Assembly (NCBI GenBank): GCA_947461795.1 | Contig: CANHMG010000003.1 | Span: 1-58,486 of the forward strand | Source: Flavobacteriaceae bacterium | GTDB taxonomy: Bacteria; Bacteroidota; Bacteroidia; Flavobacteriales; Flavobacteriaceae | Direction of reading: 5' to 3' | Length of the DNA stretch: 58,486 bases | Shown here: positions 16,030 to 24,632 of the stretch, piece by piece | How positions within the stretch are numbered: the first letter of the stretch is position 1 | How the letters are laid out: each line of letters begins with the position of its first letter | Translations under genes and position numbers: made by a program | The notes under the pieces: generated by a model | Databases searched by the model: none | What the model saw: only the letters and a program-made list of their open reading frames with translations | Told to the model about the DNA's origin: nothing

Positions 16030-16761
16030 ATGAGGTACACTTCAAAATTATTTGCTCTAGGATTCGTCTTGCTTACAGTAATTTGTCACGCGCAAAAAAC
16101 GACGAAACTAAAACCTACCAAATGGATTTCAACGAAAGTCCCAGAGCCTTCAGACATTTTTTATAATTCAAAATCAGATACTTTTTACATTGCAAGTGAT
16201 GATGGTTACTTGTTTGAGACCAGTGCTGAAGGAGACATTTTGAATAAAGTAACTGTAAAAACAAGTGACTATGAGGCTGTTTACGCCGATGACAATTTTG
16301 TATATGCTATTGATGAAACGCATCGAGCAATTCATTTCTATGATCCGAAAACACTGATACGTTCACGAATAGTTACTGTTCCTTATCAAGGTGGTAGAAA
16401 TAGCGGTTATGAAGCCTTTACTTTCAATAAAAGTAAGAACAGCTTTATCTTAATAACAGAGAAAAATCCGATTACGCTTTTTGAATTGGATACTGATTTT
16501 AATGTTAAAAATCAATTTGATTTGTCGAAAATTGCTCGAGATATTTCTTCAGTAACTTTTCACAATGATTTTCTATATTTACTAAGCGATGAAGATCGTT
16601 CAGTTCTTAAACTAAATCCTACTACCTACGAAGTCTTAGAAAAATGGGTGTTGCCTGTTATAAATCCAGAAGGTTTAACCTTTGACAAAGACGGAAATCT
16701 AGTCGTTAGTTGTGATGATTTACAACGTATTTACTACTTTAATAATCCAGAAAAAAAATAA
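16030..16761 (+). CDS. SdiA-regulated-like beta-propeller protein
   Basis: 243 residues with a signal peptide (about 1-21, ending ICHAQ). The repeating blade pattern (EPSDIFYNSKSDTFYIASDD, YEAVYADDNFVYAIDE, PEGLTFDKDGNLVVSCDD) fits the SdiA-regulated (PF06977-like) propeller family, which is related to phytase-like and esterase-like propellers. It should be periplasmic or exported. Its stop is one base before the start of the porin gene, so the two are almost certainly co-transcribed. A role in handling a phosphorylated or calcium-bound substrate delivered by the porin is inference; I cannot place catalytic residues with certainty. Confidence 0.75.
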   Translation: MRYTSKLFALGFVLLTVICHAQKTTKLKPTKWISTKVPEPSDIFYNSKSDTFYIASDDGYLFETSAEGDILNKVTVKTSDYEAVYADDNFVYAIDETHRAIHFYDPKTLIRSRIVTVPYQGGRNSGYEAFTFNKSKNSFILITEKNPITLFELDTDFNVKNQFDLSKIARDISSVTFHNDFLYLLSDEDRSVLKLNPTTYEVLEKWVLPVINPEGLTFDKDGNLVVSCDDLQRIYYFNNPEKK

Positions 16762-16762
16762 C

Positions 16763-17938
16763 ATGAAATCATTGCTACTTGCCATTGTTGGACTTTTTGC
16801 CATAAGTAAAACACAAGCACAACTTACTATTACGAATGGTAAACATGTTTTGGAAATTTCTGGAAGTTTTTCTTCTTATTACAATGATCGTCAATTGAAA
16901 GCTGGTGAAGAAGATCGGTCTAAAAACCGTTTCAAATTGAGGGATGCGGAACTAGACTTGGAAGGGCGTGTAGGAACTGACTATGAGTATAATGTAAAAG
17001 TTGACTTCGCCGATATGGCAGCCAATAACCAAGGAGCCACAATAGATCCAGAAAATCCAGGTTTGATGGAAGCCAATATAAAATATAAAGGATTTCATTT
17101 TTTAGATATTGAAATGGGGTATGGAAAACTCTACTATTCTAGAAGTTCGATGAGTACATTTTATTCTTCTCCCTACTGGCAAAGAGCAGAATTAGTGAGA
17201 GGTTCTGTTTTTTCTAGACGAGATGTGGGTGTTACTTTGATGAAAAACTTTTGGAACCAACGCGCTAATATTTATGTAGGCGCATATACTGGGCTTGGTG
17301 AACTTTCTCTTGCTGGAGAAAACGATGCAAGCGGGCAATTAGAATACATCGGTCGATTTGATATTTCCTACCCTTCTAGATACCGCTATCGTGAAATTGA
17401 TGATCGTATCACTCCTATTCCGATGTTTTCTGTAGGAGTCAATGGGAGATTTATGAATAAAAAACTGCCTGCTGGTGAAGTTTTTCCCGACAATGCAACC
17501 AGCGAATATGGCATTAAAGTAATTGATGGAAAAAGATATGTTTATGGATTAGATGCCTCTTTTCAATACATGGGATTTTCAGGGCAGTTTGAAATTCATC
17601 AAATAAAATCCGAACCTCAAAACGAAAACGATCCATTATTTCAAAACCTAACACCGCAGCAAACTAAAGGTTATATACTTTCTGGTGGATATATAGCGCA
17701 AGCCAATTATTTCATAAAGAATATCAAGACCATACTATCTGCTCGTTACGAAGAATTAGATTTAAATGATTTGGTAAAAGGGAAATCGGAGCGTTTCTCT
17801 ACTGCTATTGCCTATCAGATGAATGGCTATAATGCAATGATTAAATTCCAGTATTTCAACATCATGAAAGAAGAAAGCATCGATGTATTAAAATGGGAGG
17901 AGCAATTTAGAATTGGAATGCAGTTTCAATTTAAATAA
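16763..17938 (+). CDS. porin of the O/P (phosphate-selective) family
   Basis: 391 residues from the ATG at 16763, which gives a clean signal peptide (about 1-20, ending KTQAQ); an upstream start would overlap the preceding gene. The protein alternates short hydrophobic and polar segments typical of an outer-membrane barrel and carries family landmarks (FRLRDAELDLEG-like segment, VKVDFAD, Y-rich strands). It ends with FRIGMQFQFK, with Phe at or near the C-terminus as in outer-membrane proteins. It is the third gene of the lipoprotein-propeller-porin set, so it probably brings in an anion or small phosphorylated compound. Substrate is inferred from family name only. Confidence 0.82.
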   Translation: MKSLLLAIVGLFAISKTQAQLTITNGKHVLEISGSFSSYYNDRQLKAGEEDRSKNRFKLRDAELDLEGRVGTDYEYNVKVDFADMAANNQGATIDPENPGLMEANIKYKGFHFLDIEMGYGKLYYSRSSMSTFYSSPYWQRAELVRGSVFSRRDVGVTLMKNFWNQRANIYVGAYTGLGELSLAGENDASGQLEYIGRFDISYPSRYRYREIDDRITPIPMFSVGVNGRFMNKKLPAGEVFPDNATSEYGIKVIDGKRYVYGLDASFQYMGFSGQFEIHQIKSEPQNENDPLFQNLTPQQTKGYILSGGYIAQANYFIKNIKTILSARYEELDLNDLVKGKSERFSTAIAYQMNGYNAMIKFQYFNIMKEESIDVLKWEEQFRIGMQFQFK

Positions 17939-18020
17939 CATGTTTTTTTTTAGAGATTCTTGAAATCATGTTTCTCATAAATTTTATTCCCTAATTCGAA
18001 TAGAAATTTATATTGTCCAT

Positions 18021-18069
18021 AAAAAAATCCAAAAACAACAAATTAGCTTGATTGTTTTTGGATTTTTTT
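18021..18069. terminator. bidirectional terminator between convergent genes
   Basis: AAAAAAATCCAAAAACAA and TTGTTTTTGGATTTTTTT form a long stem with a 13-base loop, with T runs on both strands. It lies between the porin gene and the minus-strand T9SS gene and can serve both. Confidence 0.8.
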
Positions 18070-18113
18070 AATTGTATCTCACAAATAGAATCTTTTGAAA
18101 AACAATCCTATGT

Positions 18114-19010
18114 TTATTCCACCAAGACTTTACTAGACTTTATCAATTTCCCTTTTTCAAACAATTGGATAAAATACAATCCATTATTTAAGTTTTCTTT
18201 ATTCAAAACAATCGCTTTTCCCGATTGATTCGTCATCTCTCTAACTAATTGTCCAACTGAATTATACAGTTTTAATGTCGAGTCACTAAATGCATTTTCA
18301 GATTGAATTGTCAATGCTGTAGTAAATGGGTTAGGTGAAAAAGTTACCTTTTGATTGCTAAACGGCTCATCATTAACACCTAATTCTATGGTATTAGAAC
18401 AATTTGCATTGCCATAAACATGTTCTCCATTTTGAAAACTACATCTCGTATTAACCATAACACCGCCTCCAGCAGAACAAACATTGTACATATTATGTTC
18501 CGGATAAAATGGATGCTTATCACTACCTACACCTTCAATCCAAATCATGGTTAAATTTTGCCCACAATATTCTTCAGAACTTTTCAAGGTTATTCTTTTT
18601 CTACTACCATTATTCACAGTAATATAATCTACAATTGCTGTAAAAGTGTTTCCGTATTGAGAAATTACGCTTGAATTTTCAAGATTAAAATCATACAATA
18701 GAAAATCTACTCCATTGACTATTTTATAAACTTTTCTTTCCGCTACATCTTCTCTGATGTAAACCGTGTTAATTACATTAAAATTAGAATCAAGACTCGG
18801 AAATGGATCAATGAATTGTTTGTACGTGTAAGAACCAATAACAACATCAATCCCTGGTTCTATAGAAGCTTCTTGTGAAGGTCTACAACAAGAAACCATA
18901 TCATAAAGTAACCAAGAAGAATTATTAAGCATCGGATGATACTCTTGAGAAAAAATAGTCTGTAAACTAGACAGTAGAAAAATTGATGCAAAAAATAATT
19001 TAGCTTTCAT
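18114..19010 (-). CDS. secreted protein with T9SS type A sorting domain
   Basis: 298 residues. A signal peptide (about 1-21, ending TIFSQ) is followed by a ~190-residue domain with Cys-rich patches (MVSCCRPSQE, EYCGQN, NVCSAGGG, TRCSF, NANCSN) and then a C-terminal ~75-residue T9SS type A domain. That domain has the usual landmarks: FSPNPF, LKLYNSVGQLVREM, LNNGLYFIQLFEKGK and SKVLVE. It is therefore a T9SS cargo, secreted or surface-attached. The N-terminal domain is not recognised; its cysteines may form disulfides. A -7 element lies at 19070-19077, and it shares a bidirectional terminator with the porin gene. Confidence 0.88.
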   Translation of the reverse strand: MKAKLFFASIFLLSSLQTIFSQEYHPMLNNSSWLLYDMVSCCRPSQEASIEPGIDVVIGSYTYKQFIDPFPSLDSNFNVINTVYIREDVAERKVYKIVNGVDFLLYDFNLENSSVISQYGNTFTAIVDYITVNNGSRKRITLKSSEEYCGQNLTMIWIEGVGSDKHPFYPEHNMYNVCSAGGGVMVNTRCSFQNGEHVYGNANCSNTIELGVNDEPFSNQKVTFSPNPFTTALTIQSENAFSDSTLKLYNSVGQLVREMTNQSGKAIVLNKENLNNGLYFIQLFEKGKLIKSSKVLVE

Positions 19011-19069
19011 AGTAATCGATTTAAGTTTAAAAATAAGTAGACTTTGGGATCTTCTTTTAATTTCTATGA

Positions 19070-19077
19070 CAAAATTA
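19070..19077 (-). promoter_or_regulatory. -7 promoter element (TAATTTTG)
   Basis: Exact TAnnTTTG match on the minus strand, 59 bases before the T9SS cargo gene at 19010. Confidence 0.45.
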
Positions 19078-19154
19078 GAGACTTCTTTTCAACTATATCC
19101 TTTTTATCTGTAACTAACTTATAAAAACGTTGAAGCGCATTTTCACCTTCAAAT

Positions 19155-19185
19155 CCAAAAAAAAAGTCCCGATAATTCGAGACTT
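19155..19185 (-). terminator. intrinsic terminator after the SIMPL-domain gene
   Basis: On the minus strand AAGTCTCGA, loop ATTA, TCGGGACTT form a 9-pair stem with one G-T pair, followed by a run of T. It starts about 20 bases after the gene's stop. Confidence 0.78.
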
Positions 19186-19207
19186 AATTCTAAAAATTTA
19201 TTTTGGA

Positions 19208-19903
19208 TTATTCTAAAACAAAACTCACATTTACATTCACCACCAATTCTATTTCTCCAGTAGCCAAGGTTTCTCTTGGTGCTCCACCTCCACCATCAGC
19301 CATCGCCATAGTTTTCATTTCATACATGGGTCTTGGTGGATAATAGGCTTGAGAATTATCTGATATTGTCATGGCTTTCCCCACTTTTTGATTCAAGACA
19401 GCAACGAAATCTTCCGCTTTGGCTTTTGCATTTTGAATGGCTAACTTTCTAACAGTTGATTGTAATTCTTCCATTTTTGAAGATTTGAATTCAACATTGT
19501 CTATTCTATTGATTCCTAATTCAACCAAACCATCCATCATTGAATCGTATTTATTCAAATCTTTCAGTAACACATATACCGTTTGTGTGGCGATATAATT
19601 ACTTTTCTTTTTTTCATAATCGTAATTCGGATATAAATTAACGCGTTGCGTTTGAAAATCTTCTTTCGCAATATTTATTTTTTTGATGTATTTCAAAACG
19701 GCATCTATTTTAGTATCGTTTTCTTTCTTAACATCAGTTGCTTTGGCACCTTTCGTTTCAACAGATATTGAAATAGCTGCTTGGTCTGGAGTCACTTTAA
19801 TCTTTCCTTCACCGGAAACATTAATCATTGGAATGGGTTTCATTTCTTGTGATTGTACAAATGTTGCAAATAATACGGCTAAAATTAAAATTGCTTTTTT
19901 CAT
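19208..19903 (-). CDS. SIMPL (DUF541) domain periplasmic protein
   Basis: 231 residues with a signal peptide (about 1-18, ending FVQSQ). The body matches the SIMPL/DUF541 family: the start INVSGEGKIKVTPDQAAISI, then VSVETKGAKATD-like repeats, a central YKYDSMMDGLVELGINRIDN-like segment and a C-terminal ATGEIELVVNVNVSF strand. Family members (for example E. coli YggE and Brucella BP26) are periplasmic or surface proteins, some forming ring-shaped oligomers. The precise role is not established. It appears monocistronic, with its own terminator; the gap to the rhomboid gene upstream is 52 bases. Confidence 0.85.
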   Translation of the reverse strand: MKKAILILAVLFATFVQSQEMKPIPMINVSGEGKIKVTPDQAAISISVETKGAKATDVKKENDTKIDAVLKYIKKINIAKEDFQTQRVNLYPNYDYEKKKSNYIATQTVYVLLKDLNKYDSMMDGLVELGINRIDNVEFKSSKMEELQSTVRKLAIQNAKAKAEDFVAVLNQKVGKAMTISDNSQAYYPPRPMYEMKTMAMADGGGGAPRETLATGEIELVVNVNVSFVLE

Positions 19904-19955
19904 AAGATAATTGTTTTTAAAATTTCGAAACTCGGTTTACCAAAAGACATGCCAG

Positions 19956-20654
19956 TTATAATTTTCCAGCTTTAGCTAAAACAAAAAGAAGTGCAATTGG
20001 AATGGCTAACAAAACGACCATAAAAGTATTCTCTGTAAGCATTTCAGGCTGTTTTAATAAGGTTATCAAGAAACCTCCAATTGCTCCTCCAAAATGAGCC
20101 GTATGTCCGATATTGTCGTTTTTTGCTTTCATTCCATAAATTGAATAGAGCAAATAACCAATTCCAAAAATATAGGCTGGAATCGGTATCGGTATAAAAA
20201 ATAAATACAAACTCATATCTGGATGCAACAAGATAGCAGAATACAAGACTCCTGTAACCGCTCCAGAAGCTCCAATAGCGCGATAACTGTATTCGTCTTT
20301 ATGAAAAAGTAAGGTCAATAAACTACCAAAAACCAAACTACCGAAGTAGATGATTACAAATGAAAAACTATCTAGATAATTTATGACAACAGGAGCAAAC
20401 ATATATAAGGTAAACATGTTGAAAAACAAATGCCCAAGATCGGCATGTAAAAAAGCAGAAGTAAACATTCTAGCATGCTCTCCAGCTCGAATACTACCGA
20501 TATGAAATTCATATTTTCTAAAAAAAGAAAGGTCATTAAACCCTTTAAAACTCGTCAGAATAGTGAGCCCAATAATCAATAAAAGTGTTGGATGCATAGT
20601 CGAATATATTTTGGTAAAAATAGAAATAGTTTCTGTAGCTTTTGTTAAACTCAT
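19956..20654 (-). CDS. rhomboid-family intramembrane serine protease
   Basis: 232 residues with six or so hydrophobic segments. The rhomboid signature is complete: HADLGHLFFNM in the second helix, the catalytic serine in GASGAVTG (Ser130) and the catalytic histidine in HTAHFGG (His187). It should cut transmembrane substrates within the inner membrane; the substrate is unknown. The start could instead be Met20 (base 20597), just before the first hydrophobic helix, because the first 19 residues are polar. It is divergent from the acyltransferase gene, with only about 47 bases between the two chosen starts. Confidence 0.87.
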   Translation of the reverse strand: MSLTKATETISIFTKIYSTMHPTLLLIIGLTILTSFKGFNDLSFFRKYEFHIGSIRAGEHARMFTSAFLHADLGHLFFNMFTLYMFAPVVINYLDSFSFVIIYFGSLVFGSLLTLLFHKDEYSYRAIGASGAVTGVLYSAILLHPDMSLYLFFIPIPIPAYIFGIGYLLYSIYGMKAKNDNIGHTAHFGGAIGGFLITLLKQPEMLTENTFMVVLLAIPIALLFVLAKAGKL

Positions 20655-20677
20655 CTTATAAAATAAGGTTTTAAATG

Positions 20678-20685
20678 TATATTTG
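20678..20685 (+). promoter_or_regulatory. -7 promoter element (TATATTTG)
   Basis: Exact TAnnTTTG match 16 bases before the ATG at 20702. It lies inside the region that an alternative upstream ATG (20675) would make coding, which argues for the later start. Confidence 0.6.
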
Positions 20686-20701
20686 CCTAAAATTATACTA
20701 C

Positions 20702-21571
20702 ATGCAATTTTTAATTTACATTCTTATTTATCCGATTATTTGGATTATTTCAGTGTTGCCTTTTCGACTTCTCTACTTTTTTTCTGATTGTGTTTATGGT
20801 ATTGTATATTATATCATTGGCTACCGAAAAAAAATTGTTCGTGATAATTTAGCTATTGCACTCCCGCATTTATCTGATAAAGAACGATTGGTAATCGAAA
20901 AAAAATTCTTTCACCATCTTTGTGATACTTTTCTTGAAATGGCAAAAACAATGACTATTTCGCAAAAGGAAATAGACCGTCGTTATAAATTTATCAATCT
21001 AGAGGTATATCTAGACCTTGAAAAAAAAGAAAAAAGCATTGCTTTATTATGCGCGCATTATGCCAGTTATGAATGGGCGGTTTCTATGAATTTTTATATC
21101 AACCATAAAGGAATTGGAATCTACAAACGCATTGCCAATAAGCACTTTGACAAACTCGTTCAAGATATACGCTCTCGTTTTAAAGCGCATTTGGTAACTA
21201 CCAAAGAAACGATTCCAACAATAAGTAAGAATTATAGAGACAAAACCCTTTGCGTCTATGGTTTTGCAAGTGATCAATCCCCTAAAATAGCAACTACATA
21301 TCATTGGGGAAGATTTATGGGAATTGAAGTACCTGTGCATACTGGCGGGGAAATGCTCGCGAAAAAATACGATATGAATGTGATTTTTCTACGAACCAAA
21401 AAAGTAAAACGTGGTTTCTATGAAGCTAGTTTTGAAGTGCTTTCTGAAAATGTAAAAGAAGTTCCAAATTATGAAATTACGGATAGATTTATGACCTTGG
21501 TGGAACAACAAATTCTAGAAGCTCCCGAATTTTATCTATGGACACACAAACGTTGGAAACACCAGCGATAA
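20702..21571 (+). CDS. LpxL/HtrB-like lipid A acyltransferase
   Basis: 289 residues from the ATG at 20702, chosen because a promoter element sits just upstream. An N-terminal membrane anchor (FLIYILIYPIIWIISVLPF) precedes the acyltransferase domain. The catalytic HX4E motif is CAHYASYEW (His119, Glu124). Later landmarks are SDQSP, the VHTGGEMLAKKYD segment and a C-terminal YLWTHKRWK typical of LpxL-type enzymes. It should add a secondary acyl chain to lipid A on the inner face of the inner membrane, or make a related aminolipid. Its stop is one base from the stop of the convergent aminotransferase gene. Confidence 0.88.
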   Translation: MQFLIYILIYPIIWIISVLPFRLLYFFSDCVYGIVYYIIGYRKKIVRDNLAIALPHLSDKERLVIEKKFFHHLCDTFLEMAKTMTISQKEIDRRYKFINLEVYLDLEKKEKSIALLCAHYASYEWAVSMNFYINHKGIGIYKRIANKHFDKLVQDIRSRFKAHLVTTKETIPTISKNYRDKTLCVYGFASDQSPKIATTYHWGRFMGIEVPVHTGGEMLAKKYDMNVIFLRTKKVKRGFYEASFEVLSENVKEVPNYEITDRFMTLVEQQILEAPEFYLWTHKRWKHQR

Positions 21572-21572
21572 A

Positions 21573-23069
21573 CTATTTATTAAACCATTTCTTTACCAAA
21601 TCTTTCTCATAAGACTTTGCATTTTTATGCAAGAATTCATTGGAGTTTTTGTTGTAATTGTATTCTTTTTCCCATTCTTCATGATTCGCAGCAACGGCTT
21701 TGATACTTTCACAAACAAATTGAATTTCTGCATTCGTTGTTGTGGGATGAATTGACATCCGGATCCAACCTGGCTTTTGAATCAAATCGCCTGAATCAAT
21801 CTGACAAACTAAATTATGAGAGGTTGCTTCGTCTACATTGAGTAGATAATGCCCGTATGTCCCAGCACAACTACAACCTCCACGTGTTTGAATACCAAAA
21901 CGGTCATTCAACATTTTTACTCCTAAATTAAAATGCAAGTCTTCAATATAAAATGAAATGACACCCAATCGTTCTTGTTGCTGATTGGCTAATATTTTAA
22001 TATTGGAAATACTTCCCAATTCAGAAAAAACATAGTCCACAATTTCGTGTTCTCTCTTGAGAATGTTCTCAATGCCCATTTCCTCCTTCAATTGAATCGC
22101 CAAGGCCGTTTTGATTGCCTGTAAAAAACCAGGTGTTCCGCCATCTTCGCGGTCTTCAATATTGTCGATGTATTTATGTTCACCCCAAGGATTGGTCCAT
22201 GAAACGGTTCCTCCTCCTGGATTGTCCGGTACCATATTGCGATATAACTTTTTATTAAAAACCAATACGCCTGTAGTTCCAGGGCCACCTAAGAATTTAT
22301 GTGGTGAAAAGAATATCGCATCCAAGTAACTTTCCGAATCTTCTGGATGCATGTCTATTTTTACATAAGGTCCAGAACAAGCAAAATCAACGAAACACAA
22401 ACCATTATTCTGATGCATAATTTTGGCCACTTCATGATAAGGTGTGCTGATTCCAGTAACATTCGAACAGGAAGTAATGGAAGCGATTTTAATGGTTCGA
22501 TCATGATATTTGCTTAATAAACTTCTAAAATTATCCAAACAAAACAATCCCTTTTCGCAAGCTGGCACTATAACAACATCAGCAATCGTTTCCAACCACG
22601 AGGTTTGATTCGAATGATGCTCCATGTGAGAGATAAACACAATCGGCTTGTCTTCTTGAGGAATATTGGTGTGAGCTTTTAAATTTTCAGGAACTTTCAA
22701 TCCTAAGATGCGTTGAAATTTATTGACAACACCCGTCATTCCTGTGCCATCGGTAATCAAAACATCATCAGCATTTGCATTGACATGATGTTTGATAATA
22801 TGACGTGCTTCATGATACGCTAAAGTCATCACTGTGCCAGACACGGTGGTTTCAGTATGTGTATTGGCAACAAAAGAACCGAACTCATTCATCATTTTTT
22901 CTTCAATCGGGCGGTACAATCTTCCACTGGCAGTCCAATCAGTATAGATGATTTTTTGGGTTCCGAACGGCGATTCGAATTCTTGATCAATCCCAATAAT
23001 ATTCTTGCGAAATTGTTGAAAATAGCGTTCTAATTCTGTAGATAATATAATAGAATCGTTGGAAATCAT
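21573..23069 (-). CDS. class V aminotransferase (cysteine desulfurase-like)
   Basis: 498 residues from the ATG at 23069; an upstream in-frame TTG at 23090 overlaps a promoter element and is rejected. The PLP-binding lysine lies in FFSPHKFLGGPGTTG, preceded by the phosphate-binding and Asp segments (SHMEHHSNQTSW, FVDFACSGPY). A Cys-containing loop TRGGCSCAGTYG resembles the catalytic loop of cysteine desulfurases. At ~500 residues it is longer than IscS/SufS (~400), as in the family often labelled 'aminotransferase class V-fold'. The substrate is not known. It lies 38 bases after glmM but has its own -7 element. Confidence 0.85.
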   Translation of the reverse strand: MISNDSIILSTELERYFQQFRKNIIGIDQEFESPFGTQKIIYTDWTASGRLYRPIEEKMMNEFGSFVANTHTETTVSGTVMTLAYHEARHIIKHHVNANADDVLITDGTGMTGVVNKFQRILGLKVPENLKAHTNIPQEDKPIVFISHMEHHSNQTSWLETIADVVIVPACEKGLFCLDNFRSLLSKYHDRTIKIASITSCSNVTGISTPYHEVAKIMHQNNGLCFVDFACSGPYVKIDMHPEDSESYLDAIFFSPHKFLGGPGTTGVLVFNKKLYRNMVPDNPGGGTVSWTNPWGEHKYIDNIEDREDGGTPGFLQAIKTALAIQLKEEMGIENILKREHEIVDYVFSELGSISNIKILANQQQERLGVISFYIEDLHFNLGVKMLNDRFGIQTRGGCSCAGTYGHYLLNVDEATSHNLVCQIDSGDLIQKPGWIRMSIHPTTTNAEIQFVCESIKAVAANHEEWEKEYNYNKNSNEFLHKNAKSYEKDLVKKWFNK

Positions 23070-23087
23070 AGTTGTTGAATTTGGATT

Positions 23088-23095
23088 CAAAGATA
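23088..23095 (-). promoter_or_regulatory. -7 promoter element (TATCTTTG)
   Basis: Exact TAnnTTTG match on the minus strand, 18 bases before the ATG at 23069. It suggests separate transcription of the aminotransferase gene despite the close glmM gene. Confidence 0.55.
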
Positions 23096-23107
23096 CAGTA
23101 TAAAAAA

Positions 23108-24496
23108 TTAAAAACCAGCCACGGCCTTTATCTCGTCGATAATTCGCAACGCCAAATGATCAGCTGCTGCTTGCGTCGGCGCCTCTGTATAAATCCGAAT
23201 AATTGGCTCAGTATTGGATTTTCTTAAATGAACCCATTCGGTAGCAAAGTCGATTTTCACACCGTCGATAGTGGAAATATCTTCCTGCTGATACTTGGCA
23301 GTCATCGCTTCTAGAATCGCATCCACATCAATTTGTGGTGTCAATTCGATTTTGTTTTTACTCATGTAATATTGCGGATAACTCGCTCTCAATTCCGCAA
23401 CTGTCACATCTAAATTGGCCAAATGTGTCAGGAACAAAGCCACACCCACCAAACTATCGCGACCGTAATGTAATTCTGGGTAGATAATCCCGCCGTTTCC
23501 TTCGCCTCCGATAACGGCGTTGGTTTTCTTCATCAATTCCACCACATTCACTTCACCCACGGCGCTAGCTTGGTAACTACCGCTATATTTATTGGTAATA
23601 TCTCGCAAAGCTCTTGAAGAAGACATATTCGAAACCGTATTGCCTGGCGTTTTGCTTAATACATAATCGGCAACTGCCACTAAAGTATATTCTTCGCCAA
23701 ACATTTCTCCGTCGTTAGAGATGAACGCCAAACGATCTACGTCCGGATCGACTACAATTCCAAAGTCGGCTTTTTCCTCTAAAACCAATTGACAGATATC
23801 GCCCAAATGTTCTTTCAAAGGCTCTGGATTATGCGGAAAATGACCGTTGGGTTCGCAGTATAATTTAACTACCTCCACGCCCATTTGCTCTAATAAATTG
23901 GGAATCACGATACCTCCTGAGGAATTCACGCCATCCACAACAACTTTAAATTTTCTTTTCGCAACAGCTTCGGCGTCTACTAAAGGCAAATTCAAAACTT
24001 CATCAATGTGAATGTCCATGTATGCATCATTAATGGTAATTTCGCCTAACGAATCGACATCGGAAAAATCAAAGGCTTCAGCTTCCGCAATTTCAAGGAT
24101 TTTTGCACCTTCAGCACCACTTAAAAACTCCCCTTTTTCATTCAATAACTTTAGCGCATTCCATTGCTTTGGATTGTGTGAAGCTGTCAAGATTATTCCA
24201 CCATGTGCTTTTTCTAAAGGGACTGCTACTTCAACGGTTGGTGTAGTCGACAACCCTAAATCAATCACATGAATTCCTAATCCAATTAAGGTATTCACCA
24301 CCAAATTATGAATCATCGGTCCAGAAATTCTGGCATCGCGACCAACAACCACAGTGAGCTGATCACTTTTAGAATAGCTTTTTAACCATGTTCCATAAGC
24401 CGAAGCAAATTTTACTGCGTCCACTGGCGTTAAATTATCCCCTACTTTTCCTCCTATAGTTCCGCGAATTCCTGATATCGATTTGATTAAAGTCAT
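23108..24496 (-). CDS. glmM: phosphoglucosamine mutase
   Basis: 462 residues, full length for the alpha-D-phosphohexomutase superfamily. Phosphoserine loop TASHNPKQWN (Ser106), metal loop VVDPDVDRLAF, sugar loop GGEGNGGIIYP and the C-terminal phosphate-binding segment RKSNTEPIIRIYTEA are all present. It should convert glucosamine-6-phosphate to glucosamine-1-phosphate for peptidoglycan and lipopolysaccharide in the cytoplasm. The GEGNGG sugar loop is closer to the archaeal-type hexomutases than to E. coli GlmM, so phosphoglucomutase or phosphomannomutase activity is possible. A -7 element lies 23 bases before the ATG. It is divergent from the ACP phosphodiesterase operon. Confidence 0.88.
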   Translation of the reverse strand: MTLIKSISGIRGTIGGKVGDNLTPVDAVKFASAYGTWLKSYSKSDQLTVVVGRDARISGPMIHNLVVNTLIGLGIHVIDLGLSTTPTVEVAVPLEKAHGGIILTASHNPKQWNALKLLNEKGEFLSGAEGAKILEIAEAEAFDFSDVDSLGEITINDAYMDIHIDEVLNLPLVDAEAVAKRKFKVVVDGVNSSGGIVIPNLLEQMGVEVVKLYCEPNGHFPHNPEPLKEHLGDICQLVLEEKADFGIVVDPDVDRLAFISNDGEMFGEEYTLVAVADYVLSKTPGNTVSNMSSSRALRDITNKYSGSYQASAVGEVNVVELMKKTNAVIGGEGNGGIIYPELHYGRDSLVGVALFLTHLANLDVTVAELRASYPQYYMSKNKIELTPQIDVDAILEAMTAKYQQEDISTIDGVKIDFATEWVHLRKSNTEPIIRIYTEAPTQAAADHLALRIIDEIKAVAGF

Positions 24497-24519
24497 TTTT
24501 ATATTAATTTTATGAGCGA

Positions 24520-24527
24520 CAAAGATA
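24520..24527 (-). promoter_or_regulatory. -7 promoter element for glmM (TATCTTTG)
   Basis: Exact TAnnTTTG match on the minus strand, 23 bases before the glmM start codon. Confidence 0.6.
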
Positions 24528-24533
24528 AAAAAG

Positions 24534-24631
24534 TTGCTGAGTTACGGAGTAGCTGAGTACCTAAGTTTTTTTATATATTTACAAAAATAAGCTCAGAAAC
24601 ATAGTGGCTTAGTAACTTAGCAACTCCGAAA
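24534..24631. repeat. inverted pair of degenerate 8-base tandem arrays
   Basis: The left array (24534-24565) reads as four 8-mers: TTGCTGAG, TTACGGAG, TAGCTGAG, TACCTAAG. The right array (24592-24631) reads as five: CTCAGAAA, CATAGTGG, CTTAGTAA, CTTAGCAA, CTCCGAAA. The two are roughly inverted relative to each other around an AT-rich centre and end one base before the next ATG. They fill the divergent glmM/ACP phosphodiesterase spacer. Confidence 0.7.
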
Positions 24632-24632
24632 C

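Noticed and set aside
23070..23090. TTG start at 23090 for the class V aminotransferase
   Set aside because: It overlaps the TATCTTTG promoter element; the ATG at 23069 lies at the usual distance.
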